Notes: a model not told the origin generated them from the sequence alone. A stretch of 64,000 nt of DNA from Streptomyces brevispora (GCF_007829885.1 NZ_VIWW01000001.1:992001-1056000); one strand, 5' to 3'; positions 26,374 through 35,441 are shown, counted from the stretch's first letter. Numbers and translations are program-made.

Positions 26374-28281
26374 GTGGACACGACCCTCCAGGACCCTCTC
26401 GTCGGGCAGCTGCTCGACGGCCGCTACCGCATCGATGCCCGCATCGCGGTGGGCGGCATGGCCACGGTCTACCGGGCCATGGACACCCGGCTCGACCGGG
26501 TACTCGCCCTCAAGGTGATGCATCCGGCGCTCGCGACCGACGCCTCGTTCGTCGAGCGCTTCATCCGTGAGGCCAAGTCGGTGGCGGGGCTCGCACACCC
26601 CAATGTGGTCGCGGTCTTCGACCAGGGGGCCCAGGGGGGTTACGTCTACCTGGCGATGGAGTACGTCGCGGGCTGCACGCTGCGCGATGTGCTGCGCGAG
26701 CGCGGCGCACTTCAGCCGCGGGCCGCGCTGGACATCCTGGAGCCGGTACTGGCCGCGCTCGGTGCCGCGCACCGGGCGGGCTTCGTGCACCGGGACATGA
26801 AGCCGGAGAACGTGCTCATAGGCGACGACGGCAGGGTCAAGGTCGCCGACTTCGGCCTGGTACGGGCCGTGGGCACGGTCACCGACACCACGGGGTCCGT
26901 CCTGGGCACCGTCTCCTATCTCGCCCCCGAGCAGATCGAGCGCGGCACCGCGGACACCCGCGCCGATGTGTACGCGTGCGGTGTGGTCCTGTACGAGATG
27001 CTCACCGGCACCAAGCCGCACGCCGGCGACTCCCCCGCGCAGGTCATCTACCAGCATCTGAACGAGGACGTCCCGGCCCCCTCGGCCGTCGTCCCGGGGC
27101 TCGCGCCCGAGCTCGACGAGCTGGTCGTGAGCGCCACCGCCCGTGACCCCGAGGTCCGGCCGTTCGACGCGGTGGCACTGCTCGCCGAATCCCTCCGGGC
27201 CCGCTCCGGCCTCACCGACGCCCAGCTGGACTCCATACCGCCGCAGGCCCGTGCCGAGGCGCGCGACGCCGCCGAGGACCGCACGAGCGTGATCCCGCGG
27301 GTGCTGCCGCCCGGACAGGGCACCGCACACCACACCAGCCGACTCGAGATACCCCCGCCGCCGCCGGCCCGCCGGACCGGGCTCCGCGGCGGGCCGCAGC
27401 GCGGCATCGTCGCCGCGGTCGTCGCCGTGCTGCTGGTCCTGGGGATCGGCGGCGGCGTCTGGTACATCAACTCCGGACAGTTCACCCGTGTCCCCGCGCT
27501 GCTCGGGCAGAGCGAGAAAACGGCCAAGGGGCGGCTCTCGGACGCCGATCTCGAACTGAAGGGCGTCGAGCGCGCCTACAGCGACACCGTCGACCGCGGC
27601 AAGGTGGTCCGCAGCGACCCGAAGTCCGGCGCCCGGATCCGGGGCAACGGCTCGGTGACACTCGTCGTCTCGCGCGGACCCGAGATCGTGAAGGTGCCCG
27701 ATGTCGAGGGCATCGAGCTGGCCGATGCCAAGCGGGAACTGACGAAGGCGGGCCTGGCGCCCGGCATGACCACCAAGGAGTTCAGCGAGGACGTGGCGGC
27801 CGGTGACGTGATCCGCACGGACCCCGAGGCGGGCGCCGAGCGCCGCGCGGACGCCGCGGTCGCGATCGTGGTCTCCAAGGGCAGCCCGGTCGACGTCCCC
27901 GACGTCATCGGCCTCTCCATCGAGGACGCCACCGACGCGCTGGACGAGGCGGGGCTGAAGGCCAAGGTGCTGCCGGACCGGGTGAACTCCCCCGAGGTCC
28001 CGGGCGACATCGCGCATCAGTCACCGGCCGAGGGCCAGGAGGCCGCCGAGGGCGACACCATCACGCTGACGGTCTCCAAGGGCCCGCAGATGATCGACGT
28101 CCCGGACGTCACCGGCAAGAACGTCGACGACGCCCGGAGCGAGCTGGAGGACGCGGGCTTCGAGGTCAAGGTCGACCGCCCGTTCCTCTCCTTCAGCGAC
28201 ACGGTCGCGCGCCAGTCCGTCGACGGCGGCGACCGGGCCCCCGAGGGCAGCACCATCACCATCAGGACCAAGGGGCTCTAG
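26374..28281 (+). CDS. Transmembrane Ser/Thr protein kinase with four PASTA domains (PknL/PkaF-like)
   Basis: 635 aa. Cytoplasmic Hanks-type kinase, residues ~15-275: Gly loop IAVGGMATVYRAMD, VLALKVM (ATP Lys), FVHRDMKPENVLIG (catalytic loop), VADFGLVRA (DFG) and TVSYLAPEQIE. A Pro-rich juxtamembrane segment leads to one membrane helix (IVAAVVAVLLVLGIGGGVWY, ~344-365). Four PASTA repeats follow, beginning near residues 372, 441, 506 and 574 (for example VPDVTGKNVDDARSELEDAG). PASTA domains bind muropeptide or lipid II, so it likely senses the wall. The DNA-binding protein at 20638 is of the family phosphorylated by M. tuberculosis PknL. Confidence 0.95.
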   Translation: MDTTLQDPLVGQLLDGRYRIDARIAVGGMATVYRAMDTRLDRVLALKVMHPALATDASFVERFIREAKSVAGLAHPNVVAVFDQGAQGGYVYLAMEYVAGCTLRDVLRERGALQPRAALDILEPVLAALGAAHRAGFVHRDMKPENVLIGDDGRVKVADFGLVRAVGTVTDTTGSVLGTVSYLAPEQIERGTADTRADVYACGVVLYEMLTGTKPHAGDSPAQVIYQHLNEDVPAPSAVVPGLAPELDELVVSATARDPEVRPFDAVALLAESLRARSGLTDAQLDSIPPQARAEARDAAEDRTSVIPRVLPPGQGTAHHTSRLEIPPPPPARRTGLRGGPQRGIVAAVVAVLLVLGIGGGVWYINSGQFTRVPALLGQSEKTAKGRLSDADLELKGVERAYSDTVDRGKVVRSDPKSGARIRGNGSVTLVVSRGPEIVKVPDVEGIELADAKRELTKAGLAPGMTTKEFSEDVAAGDVIRTDPEAGAERRADAAVAIVVSKGSPVDVPDVIGLSIEDATDALDEAGLKAKVLPDRVNSPEVPGDIAHQSPAEGQEAAEGDTITLTVSKGPQMIDVPDVTGKNVDDARSELEDAGFEVKVDRPFLSFSDTVARQSVDGGDRAPEGSTITIRTKGL

Positions 28282-28287
28282 ATTCGT

Positions 28288-29145
28288 ATGCGCAACCCTG
28301 TCGGCGGTCATGTACCGGTGGCCGGCGGCCTCGCCAAGGTCGGCCTCCCGTACGCCCGGGAGATGGGCGCGGAGGCCGTCCAGGTCTTCGTCGCCAATCC
28401 ACGCGGCTGGGCGACCCCGGCCGGGAATCCGGCGCAGGACGAGCAGTTCCGCGCCGAGTGCGCCGACGGGTCCGTACCGGCGTACGTCCACGCCCCGTAT
28501 CTGATCAACTTCGGCTCGCACACCGCGGCGACCGTCGAGAGGTCCGTGGACTCGCTGCGCCACTCGCTGCGCCGGGCCCGCGAGATCGGCGCCCTGGGCG
28601 TGGTGGTGCACACCGGTTCGGCGACCAACGGCCGGCCCCGCGAGGAGGCGCTGGCCCAGGTGCGCACGCACATGCGGCCGCTGCTGGACGAGCTGACGCA
28701 CGACGACGACCCGTTCCTGCTGCTGGAGTCGACCGCCGGCCAGGGGTTCTCGATCTGCTCACGGACCTGGGACTTCGGCCCGTACTTCGACGCACTCGAC
28801 GCCCACCCGAAGCTCGGCATCTGCCTCGACACCTGCCATGTCTTCGCGGCGGGACACGATCTGGCCGGTCCCGACGGGATGAAGGAGACGCTGGATCTGC
28901 TGGTGGAGACGGTCGGCGAGGGCCGGCTGAAGCTGATCCACGCCAATGACTCCAAGGACGTGGCCGGAGCCCACAAGGACCGGCACGAGAACATCGGTGC
29001 GGGCCACATCGGCGAGGAGCCGTTCCGGGAGCTGTTCTCCCATCCGGCCACCGAGGGCGTGCCGCTGATCATCGAGACACCGGGCGGCAAGGAGGGCCAC
29101 GCGGCTGACGTGGCCCGGCTGAAGGAGCTGCGCGGCCGGAGCTGA
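28288..29145 (+). CDS. nfo: Endonuclease IV (AP endonuclease)
   Basis: 285-aa zinc-dependent TIM-barrel nuclease cutting at abasic sites in base-excision repair. Conserved: GGHVPVAGGLAKVGLPYARE, AVQVFVANPRGW, YVHAPYLINFGS (His ligand) and GVVVHTGSATNGRPREEAL. Also LLLESTAGQG (Glu ligand), LGICLDTCHVFAAGHDL (Asp and His ligands), LIHANDSKDVAGAHKDRHEN and VPLIIETPGG. ATG at 28288 lies 7 nt after the kinase stop, so co-transcription with the kinase gene is likely. It converges on the sulfite-oxidase-like gene. Confidence 0.94.
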   Translation: MRNPVGGHVPVAGGLAKVGLPYAREMGAEAVQVFVANPRGWATPAGNPAQDEQFRAECADGSVPAYVHAPYLINFGSHTAATVERSVDSLRHSLRRAREIGALGVVVHTGSATNGRPREEALAQVRTHMRPLLDELTHDDDPFLLLESTAGQGFSICSRTWDFGPYFDALDAHPKLGICLDTCHVFAAGHDLAGPDGMKETLDLLVETVGEGRLKLIHANDSKDVAGAHKDRHENIGAGHIGEEPFRELFSHPATEGVPLIIETPGGKEGHAADVARLKELRGRS

Positions 29146-29149
29146 CACG

Positions 29150-29171
29150 ATTCCGTCCACGCGTGCGGAAT
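29150..29171. terminator. Hairpin between convergent nfo and sulfite-oxidase-like genes
   Basis: ATTCCG/CGGAAT stem with a 10-nt loop containing CACGCGTG, between the two stops. Confidence 0.45.
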
Positions 29172-29187
29172 ACCCCATGGGGGTGGG

Positions 29188-29820
29188 TCAGAGCTCGGGG
29201 CCGTCCCCGGGCTCCTCCTGGTAGGAGTAGCGCTGTTCCTTCCACGGATCACCGATGTTGTGATAGCCGCGCTCCTCCCAGAAGCCGCGGCGATCGGCGG
29301 TCATGTACTCGATGCCCCGGACCCACTTGGGCCCTTTCCAGGCGTACAGGTGCGGAACCACGAGCCGGAGCGGGAAGCCGTGCTCGGCGGTGAGCAGTTC
29401 ACCGTCCTTGTGGGTGGCGAACAGGGAACGCCCGGAGGTGAAGTCGTCGAGCCTGAGGTTCGAACTGAATCCGTACTCGGCCCAGACCATCACATGCGTG
29501 ACATGGGGTGCGGGCGGCGCGAGTGCCACGACATCACGGACGAGAACCCCGCCCCACTCGGCGCCGAGCATGCTGAATTTCGTCACGCAGTGCAGATCGG
29601 CGACGACCGAGGAGAACGGCAGCGCCGAGAATTCCTGATGGTTCCAGCAATGCTTGTCACCGTCGGCCGTGGCCCCGAAAACCCGGAATTCCCAGCGGTC
29701 GGGCTTGAACTTCGGCACCGGCCCGTAATGGGTGACCGGCCAGCCGCGCTGCAGTCGCTGGCCCGGCGGAAGCTCGGACTGCTCTGATGCGCGGTGTTCC
29801 CGGCTTTCCGGCTGACCCAT
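29188..29820 (-). CDS. Sulfite-oxidase-like molybdopterin oxidoreductase
   Basis: 210 aa, oxidoreductase molybdopterin-binding domain without a signal peptide or a heme or dimerisation domain. RGWPVTHYGPVPKFKPDRWE begins the domain. The Mo-coordinating Cys lies in VADLHCVTKFSMLGAEWGGV. LRLVVPHLYAWKGPKWVRGI and RRGFWEERGYHNIGDPW are typical C-terminal motifs. Such short cytoplasmic homologues are common in actinobacteria and their substrate is unknown; YedY/MsrP-like sulfoxide reduction is one possibility. ATG at 29820 has GGAGGC just before it. Confidence 0.9.
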   Translation of the reverse strand: MGQPESREHRASEQSELPPGQRLQRGWPVTHYGPVPKFKPDRWEFRVFGATADGDKHCWNHQEFSALPFSSVVADLHCVTKFSMLGAEWGGVLVRDVVALAPPAPHVTHVMVWAEYGFSSNLRLDDFTSGRSLFATHKDGELLTAEHGFPLRLVVPHLYAWKGPKWVRGIEYMTADRRGFWEERGYHNIGDPWKEQRYSYQEEPGDGPEL

Positions 29821-29974
29821 GCCTCCATGGTGACAGACAGGCAGGGGTGGTCATGACCAGCACAGGGACGTTTCGGGCAAGTGCTACTAAGCGTGTACTT
29901 ACTGGACGGTCATCGGGTGCGATGCGAAGATGCGGCCAACTTGCCCAGTTCACCGGTTGGAAGGAGCCTCTGCG

Positions 29975-30454
29975 ATGCAGGGCGACCCCGAGGTCCTCGA
30001 GTTCCTGAACGAACAGCTGACCGCCGAATTGACTGCCATCAATCAGTATTTCCTGCATGCGAAGATGCAGGACAACTTCGGCTGGACGAAGCTCGCGAAG
30101 TACACGCGCTCCGAGTCGTTCGACGAGATGAAGCACGCCGAGATCCTGACCGACCGGATTCTCTTCCTCGACGGACTGCCGAACTACCAACGACTGTTCC
30201 ACGTACGCGTGGGCCAGACGGTCACCGAGATGTTCCAGGCGGACCGCCAGGTCGAGGTGGAGGCGATCGACCGCCTCAAGCGCGGCATCGACCTGATGCG
30301 CGGCAAGGGAGACATCACGTCCGCGAACATCTTCGAGTCGATCCTGGAGGACGAGGAACACCACATCGACTATCTCGACACCCAGCTGGAACTGGTGGAG
30401 AAGCTCGGCGAGCCGCTGTACATCGCGCAGCAGATCGAGCAGCCGGAGAGCTGA
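29975..30454 (+). CDS. bfr: Bacterioferritin
   Basis: 159-aa heme-containing iron-storage protein forming 24-mers with a ferroxidase site in each subunit. Ferroxidase ligands are seen in LTAELTAINQYFLHAKM (Glu near 18), SESFDEMKHAEILTDRI (Glu, the heme Met 52 and His 54) and ESILEDEEHHIDYLDTQLEL (Glu/His near 127-130). The ATG at 29975 is set by AAGGAG 8 nt upstream; an upstream in-frame ATG lacks similarity. It converges with bfd, whose product is its expected electron donor for iron release. Confidence 0.96.
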   Translation: MQGDPEVLEFLNEQLTAELTAINQYFLHAKMQDNFGWTKLAKYTRSESFDEMKHAEILTDRILFLDGLPNYQRLFHVRVGQTVTEMFQADRQVEVEAIDRLKRGIDLMRGKGDITSANIFESILEDEEHHIDYLDTQLELVEKLGEPLYIAQQIEQPES

Positions 30455-30468
30455 CCGGCACAGGGCAC

Positions 30469-30484
30469 CCGGGCAGTTGCCCGG
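30469..30484. terminator. Short hairpin between convergent bfr and bfd
   Basis: CCGGGC-AGTT-GCCCGG, a 6-bp stem and 4-nt loop between the two stop codons. Weak, no U-run. Confidence 0.35.
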
Positions 30485-30490
30485 CCGGGC

Positions 30491-30799
30491 TCAGGCGGCT
30501 TCGGTGAGAGCGGCCGCCGGTGCGAGAGCGGGGCCGGCACCGGGGGCGATACCCGGTTCGGCATCGGGAGCGGTACCGGCGTCAAGGCGTTCGACGGTGC
30601 CGGGTGTCCGCTTCCGGTCGAGCAGTTCGCGGCGCGCGCAGGCGCCGCGGCCGAGCATCGCCTGAATGGTGCGGACGCAGCCGCCGCAGTCGGTCCCCGC
30701 CTTGCAGGCGGAGGCTATCTGGCGGGGCGTGCAGGCCCCGGCTTCCGCATGCTTCTTGACCTGCTGCTCCGTAACGCCGAAGCACGAGCAGACGTACAT
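30491..30799 (-). CDS. bfd: Bacterioferritin-associated ferredoxin-like [2Fe-2S] protein
   Basis: 102 aa. The N-terminal ~60 residues are a BFD-like [2Fe-2S] domain: MYVCSCFGVTEQQVKKH and CKAGTDCGGCVRTIQAML supply the four cysteines (CxC and CxxxxCxxC region). In the known system Bfd reduces bacterioferritin iron for release. The C-terminal ~40 residues form a P/A/G-rich tail absent from enterobacterial Bfd. ATG at 30799 with GGGAGG upstream. An iron-box-like sequence (30846-30864) precedes it, predicting iron repression. Its placement tail-to-tail with bfr supports the call. Confidence 0.92.
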   Translation of the reverse strand: MYVCSCFGVTEQQVKKHAEAGACTPRQIASACKAGTDCGGCVRTIQAMLGRGACARRELLDRKRTPGTVERLDAGTAPDAEPGIAPGAGPALAPAAALTEAA

Positions 30800-30845
30800 G
30801 CGGTTTCACCTCCCGGCGGGATGGATCGTGGACGCCGCCCCGATA

Positions 30846-30864
30846 ATCGGTGAGGCTAACCTAA
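30846..30864 (-). promoter_or_regulatory. Iron box (DmdR/IdeR-type operator) upstream of bfd
   Basis: Minus strand TTAGGTTAGCCTCACCGAT matches the actinobacterial iron box (TTAGGTTAGGCTCACCTAA) at 15 of 19 positions. It lies 47-65 nt upstream of the bfd start. A DmdR1-like repressor with Fe2+ should bind. Confidence 0.75.
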
Positions 30865-30904
30865 CCTTACCCGCCGCTCCAGGGCGGTGAAAGCCCCCGA
30901 CGCC

Positions 30905-30941
30905 CTGTGGGGCACGGATCACATCGATCCGTGCCCCACAG
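30905..30941. terminator. 16-bp perfect hairpin, terminator of DAHP synthase gene
   Basis: Arms 30905-30920 and 30926-30941 are fully complementary with loop ACATC, 28 nt past the stop of the minus-strand aroG-like gene. Confidence 0.8.
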
Positions 30942-30968
30942 TCGTACGTGCGCTACCAGCGGTGATGC

Positions 30969-32330
30969 CTACTGGTCCCGGTACATCTCGGCGACCAGGA
31001 ACGCGAGGTCCAGCGACTGGCTGCGGTTGAGCCGCGGGTCGCAGGCCGTCTCGTAACGCTGGTGCAGATCGTCCACGAAGATCTCGTGGCCGCCGCCGAC
31101 GCACTCGGTGACGTCGTCACCGGTGAGCTCGACGTGGATGCCGCCCGGGTGGGTGCCGAGGCCCTTGTGCACCTCGAAGAAGCCCTTGACCTCGTCCAGG
31201 ACGTCGTCGAAGCGGCGGGTCTTGTGGCCGGACGCGGCCTCGAAGGTGTTGCCGTGCATCGGGTCGGTCACCCAGGCCACGGTGGCGCCGGAGGCGGTGA
31301 CCTTCTCGACCAGCGCGGGGAGCTTGTCGCGGACCTTGTCGGCGCCCATCCGGACGATGAAGGTCAGCCGGCCGGGCTCACGCTCGGGGTCGAGGCGGTC
31401 GATGTAGCCGAGCGCCTCGTCGACGGTGGTCGTCGGTCCGAGCTTGATCCCGATGGGGTTGCGGATCTTCGAGGCGAACTCGATGTGCGCGCCGTCCATC
31501 TGGCGGGTGCGCTCACCGATCCACACCATGTGGCCCGAGGTGTCGTACAGCTCGCCGGTGCGCGAGTCGGTGCGGGTCAGCGCCGACTCGTAGTCCAGCA
31601 GCAGGCCCTCGTGCGAGGAGTAGAACTCGACGGCCTTGAACTCCGCCGGGTCCGTGCCGCACGCCTTCATGAAGTTCAGCGCGTTGTCGATCTCGCGGGC
31701 CAGGGCGTCGTAGCGCTGGCCGGACGGGGACGACTTCACGAAGTCCTGGTTCCAGGCGTGCACCTGGCGCAGGTCGGCGTAACCGCCGGTGGTGAAGGCG
31801 CGGACGAGGTTCAGCGTGGAGGCGGATGCGTGGTACATCTGCTTCAGCCGGTCCGGGTCCGGGACGCGCTCGGCCTCGGTGAAGGCGAAGCCGTTGACGG
31901 AGTCGCCGCGGTAGGTCGGCAGGGTCACGCCGTCGCGGGTCTCGGTCGACTTGGAGCGCGGCTTGGAGTACTGGCCGGCGATCCGGCCCACCTTGACGAC
32001 GGGCACCGAGGCCGCGTAGGTGAGAACGGCGCTCATCTGGAGCAGCGTCTTCAGCTTGGCACGGATGTGCTCGGCCGACACGGCGTCGAAGGCCTCGGCG
32101 CAGTCACCGCCCTGAAGCAGGAACGCCTCGCCCTTGGCGACGGCTCCCATGCGGGCGCGCAGCTGGTCGCACTCGCCCGCGAAGACGAGCGGCGGATACG
32201 ACGCGAGGTCCGCGAGTACATCGCGCAGCGCCTCGGAGTCGGGGTACTCGGGCTGCTGCGCCGCGGGAAGGTCTCGCCAGGTGTTGCCACCGGCGACGGA
32301 GGTATTGGCGTTCACGGTCACAGACTCCAC
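30969..32330 (-). CDS. aroH: Class II 3-deoxy-7-phosphoheptulonate (DAHP) synthase
   Basis: 453-aa plant-type (class II) DAHP synthase, the first step of the shikimate pathway (PEP + erythrose-4-phosphate). Conserved: WRDLPAAQQPEYPD, FLLQGGDCAEAFDAVSAEHI (metal-binding Cys), KVGRIAGQYSKPRSKSTE and YRGDSVNGFAF. Also FYSSHEGLLLDYESALTRTD, VWIGERTRQMDGAHIEF, WVTDPMHGNTFEA and GIHVELTGDDVTECVGG. Length and motifs match the actinobacterial enzyme used for primary metabolism. Start at 32330 (MESVTVNAN), where the strand falls silent upstream. The trp genes in this window use its pathway product chorismate. The symbol varies among genomes (aroF/G/H). Confidence 0.93.
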   Translation of the reverse strand: MESVTVNANTSVAGGNTWRDLPAAQQPEYPDSEALRDVLADLASYPPLVFAGECDQLRARMGAVAKGEAFLLQGGDCAEAFDAVSAEHIRAKLKTLLQMSAVLTYAASVPVVKVGRIAGQYSKPRSKSTETRDGVTLPTYRGDSVNGFAFTEAERVPDPDRLKQMYHASASTLNLVRAFTTGGYADLRQVHAWNQDFVKSSPSGQRYDALAREIDNALNFMKACGTDPAEFKAVEFYSSHEGLLLDYESALTRTDSRTGELYDTSGHMVWIGERTRQMDGAHIEFASKIRNPIGIKLGPTTTVDEALGYIDRLDPEREPGRLTFIVRMGADKVRDKLPALVEKVTASGATVAWVTDPMHGNTFEAASGHKTRRFDDVLDEVKGFFEVHKGLGTHPGGIHVELTGDDVTECVGGGHEIFVDDLHQRYETACDPRLNRSQSLDLAFLVAEMYRDQ

Positions 32331-32471
32331 ATTACGGGGTCGTGTCGGCTGCTTTTCCTGTTGCTCAGTGGCTGAGACGGCGACGCGCCACAGTCAGTGA
32401 CGTCGGCCACAGCCGGGGCTGCTAGCGTCTCATCTTTCAGATCTGGACAAGAGGACCACAGGGGTGGGGTT

Positions 32472-35303
32472 TTGAAGCGGAATCATCGCAAGGAACTCAA
32501 GAAGAGACGTGTGCTCTACGGGGTGGGCGCGGCGGTCGTGGCGACCGCCACGATCGGCACCGTCGCCATGGCGTCGCAGGACACCGTGACCACCGACAGC
32601 AAGCCGGCCTCGGCGGCCGCCGCACTGCAGACGCAGTTCAGGGACGCGGCGCGCGAGTTCGACGTACCGCAGAGTGTGCTGATGGCGGTCTCGTACCGCC
32701 AGACCCTGTGGGAGAGCCACGACGGCGAGCCGAGCACCAGTGGCGCGTACAACGTCATGGGGCTCACCCGGGTCACCGCGGACGACATCGAGCAGCCGAC
32801 GGACGCGGAGCGGCTCGCGCACCTCAACATGAGCGGCGACCCGGCCGTGACGAAGCACTTCGACGCCGAACGCGCGCTGCGCACGCTGCCGAAGCGGGTG
32901 GACACCGGCGCGGCGGAGCTGCACACGCTGGACGAGGCCGCGAAGCTCATCGACAAGCCGGCCGGGGCGGTGCAGGACGACACCGCGCAGAGCATCCGCG
33001 CGGGCGCCGCGCTGCTCGCGAAGTACCAGCGCGAGGCCACCGACTCGCTGCCCGACGAGGCAGGCAAGTGGTACCCGGCCGTCGCGCGCTACAGCCAGGC
33101 ACCGGACACCAAGGGCGCCACGCTCTTCGCCAACCGCGTCTTCGAGTCGGTCAGGAACGGCGAGAGCCGTCTGACGGCGGACGGCCAGCAGCTGTCGCTG
33201 CCCGCCGACCCGTCGGTGACCCCCGTCAAGCCCGCGAACATGCCGCTGGCGGCGACGAACGCGAGCACCACCGCCGCCCCGGCGCCGGAGTGCCCGTCCG
33301 GGCTGAACTGCGACTTCAAGCCCGCCGGGTTCAAGCAGAACGACCCGAAGACCCCGGACGACTTCGGCAACTACAACGTCGCCGACCGTCCGGGCAGTGG
33401 CGAGGACATCCGCTACATCGTCATCCACGACACCGAGGGCGGTTACGAGGGTTCGCTGGCCACCTTCCAGAACCCGGCGTCCTACGCGAGTGCGCACTAT
33501 CTGATCCGGGCCAAGGACGGCCTGGTCACCCAGATGGTCGAGACCAAGAACGAGGCGTGGCACGCGGCGAACAAGACCGTGAACATGCACTCGGTGGGTA
33601 TCGAGCACGAGGGCTACGCGATCAAGTCGGGCAGCTGGTACACCGAGCCGCAGTACGAGTCGTCCGCGGCGCTCGTGAAGTACCTCGCCGCCCGGTTCGC
33701 CATTCCGCTCGACCGTGAGCACATCATCGGCCACGACGAGGTGCCGGGCGTCCTGGACGACACCGTCAAGAACCAGCACTGGGATCCGGGCCCCTTCTGG
33801 GACTGGAACCACTACATGTCCCTGCTCGGCGCCCCGACCGGCGCCAGTGGCGCGGGCGGCCCGGTCAAGGTCGGCCAGGTCGTCACCGTGGTGCCCCCGT
33901 TCACCACGGCCAACCAGCCGACGCTGACGTACAACGGCAGCACGGTGGTCAAGCAGCCGACGAACTTCGGTTACCTGTACACCTCGGCCTCCACGACGTC
34001 GGCCATGATCACCGACCCGTACATCCCGAACGTGAAGAGCACCGACGGCCCGAACTGGGGCAACAAGGTCGTCGCCGGCGGCAAGTACGTCGTCGCCGAG
34101 GCGAAGGGCGACTGGACCGCCATCTGGTACGGCGGCAGGAAGGCCTGGTTCCAGAACCCGGGCGGCCAGTTCACCAAGGCGGTCGACAAGATCGCCCAGC
34201 CGGTACTGAAGCCCAGGGCGGGTGCGACGTCCATCCCGGTGTACGGGCGCGCCTACCCGGAGGACGCCGCGTACACGGGCACCGGTGTGCCGGTGCAGAC
34301 GAGGAACAACGAGTCGCTGTCGAAGTACACCGTCACCGTGGGCCAGGCCTACCCCCAGGTGGGTCCGGCGCAGGCCGGTGACTACTGGTTCGCGGGAACG
34401 TTCGCCGGCACGGCGGACAACGACCGGACCCTGGTGAAGGGGAGCACGAACCTCTTCTACCCGATCCGCTACAACCACCGCATCGCCTGGGTGAAGGCGA
34501 GCGACGTCCAGCAGGCGAGCAGCACGGTTCCGGATGCCGGGACCGACCGCTACAACATGATCGGCCGGGACAAGGCCGGCGACGTCTGGCAGTACCAGGG
34601 CACCGGCAGCGCCGCGTCCCCGTACTTCAAGCGCTACCTCATGGGCTACGGCTGGCAGAACTACACCGCCCTGACCGCCATGACCGCGATGCGGGCGGAC
34701 GGTACGGGCGACATCGTGGGGCGCGATTCGAACGGCGTGCTCTGGTACTACCGGGGCAGCGGCAACCCGGACAAGCCGTATCTGGCCCGGCTCAGGGTGG
34801 GCAGCGGCTGGAACCAGTACGACGGCATCTGGGGCATGCGCGACCTCGACGGGGACGGCAAGGCGGACATGATCGCCCGCAACGGCTCCGGCGTGATCTT
34901 CTTCTACAAGGGGACGGGTGACCCGGCGAAGCCCTTCGCGCCCAAGGCGCAGATCGGCACCGGCTGGCAGATCTACGACGCCTTCGCCTCCACCGGCGAC
35001 CTGAACCGGGACGGCAAGCCGGACTTCGTGGGCCGGGACAAGTCCGGTGTGCTCTGGCTCTACACGGGCACGGGCAACGCCGCCGCGCCGTACGCCAAGC
35101 GGGTCCAGATCGGTTCCGGCTGGGGCTCCTACAAGATGCTGCTGGGTCCGAGCGACCTGAACCGGGACGGCATCGGGGACCTGGTCGGCGTGGACGGCTC
35201 GGGAGCCCTCTGGTACTACAAGGGCAGCGGCAGCGCGACCAACCCCTTCTTGGACAAGACGCAGATCGGCACCGGCTGGCAGATCTACAACTCGCTGTTC
35301 TGA
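32472..35303 (+). CDS. Secreted N-acetylmuramoyl-L-alanine amidase with C-terminal FG-GAP/VCBS-like repeats
   Basis: 943 aa. N-terminal signal anchor (RRVLYGVGAAVVATATIGTV). Residues ~55-250 are helical with an unknown fold (LQTQFRDAAREFDVPQSVLM). An amidase_2/PGRP-type domain spans about residues 310-455: YIVIHDTEGGYEGSL, SAHYLIRAKDGLVTQMV, SVGIEHEGY, IIGHDEVPG and HWDPGPFWDW carry the zinc and catalytic residues. The last ~250 residues hold five blade-like repeats with Asp-rich loops (LDGDGKADMIARNGSG, LNRDGKPDFVGRDKSG, LNRDGIGDLVGVDGSG), probably a Ca2+-binding propeller. Start TTG 32472 was chosen after GGGGTGGGG; an in-frame GTG further upstream is possible. It likely cleaves wall peptides outside the cell. 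Confidence 0.9.
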   Translation: MKRNHRKELKKRRVLYGVGAAVVATATIGTVAMASQDTVTTDSKPASAAAALQTQFRDAAREFDVPQSVLMAVSYRQTLWESHDGEPSTSGAYNVMGLTRVTADDIEQPTDAERLAHLNMSGDPAVTKHFDAERALRTLPKRVDTGAAELHTLDEAAKLIDKPAGAVQDDTAQSIRAGAALLAKYQREATDSLPDEAGKWYPAVARYSQAPDTKGATLFANRVFESVRNGESRLTADGQQLSLPADPSVTPVKPANMPLAATNASTTAAPAPECPSGLNCDFKPAGFKQNDPKTPDDFGNYNVADRPGSGEDIRYIVIHDTEGGYEGSLATFQNPASYASAHYLIRAKDGLVTQMVETKNEAWHAANKTVNMHSVGIEHEGYAIKSGSWYTEPQYESSAALVKYLAARFAIPLDREHIIGHDEVPGVLDDTVKNQHWDPGPFWDWNHYMSLLGAPTGASGAGGPVKVGQVVTVVPPFTTANQPTLTYNGSTVVKQPTNFGYLYTSASTTSAMITDPYIPNVKSTDGPNWGNKVVAGGKYVVAEAKGDWTAIWYGGRKAWFQNPGGQFTKAVDKIAQPVLKPRAGATSIPVYGRAYPEDAAYTGTGVPVQTRNNESLSKYTVTVGQAYPQVGPAQAGDYWFAGTFAGTADNDRTLVKGSTNLFYPIRYNHRIAWVKASDVQQASSTVPDAGTDRYNMIGRDKAGDVWQYQGTGSAASPYFKRYLMGYGWQNYTALTAMTAMRADGTGDIVGRDSNGVLWYYRGSGNPDKPYLARLRVGSGWNQYDGIWGMRDLDGDGKADMIARNGSGVIFFYKGTGDPAKPFAPKAQIGTGWQIYDAFASTGDLNRDGKPDFVGRDKSGVLWLYTGTGNAAAPYAKRVQIGSGWGSYKMLLGPSDLNRDGIGDLVGVDGSGALWYYKGSGSATNPFLDKTQIGTGWQIYNSLF

Positions 35304-35374
35304 GTCGGGTCGGCCCGGGTCGAGTCGGTTGAGTCGAGTCGAGCCGGACCACGCTGATCCGAGCTGATCGGACC

Positions 35375-35411
35375 GGGGGCCCGTTCCATCCATGGGGTGG
35401 GACGGGCCCCC
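35375..35411 (+). terminator. Strong terminator of the amidase gene
   Basis: GGGGGCCCGTTCCA pairs with TGGGACGGGCCCCC (14 bp, one G-U pair), followed by TT. It sits just upstream of the trp leader promoter. Confidence 0.8.
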
Positions 35412-35429
35412 TTGCGCCCGGTCGTGGGT

Positions 35430-35435
35430 TAAGGT
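35430..35435 (+). promoter_or_regulatory. -10 box of the trp leader transcript
   Basis: TAAGGT, then 6 nt (TCGGGC), then the ATG of the leader peptide at 35442. The leader peptide is predicted to be translated from a leaderless mRNA. Confidence 0.5.
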
Positions 35436-35441
35436 TCGGGC

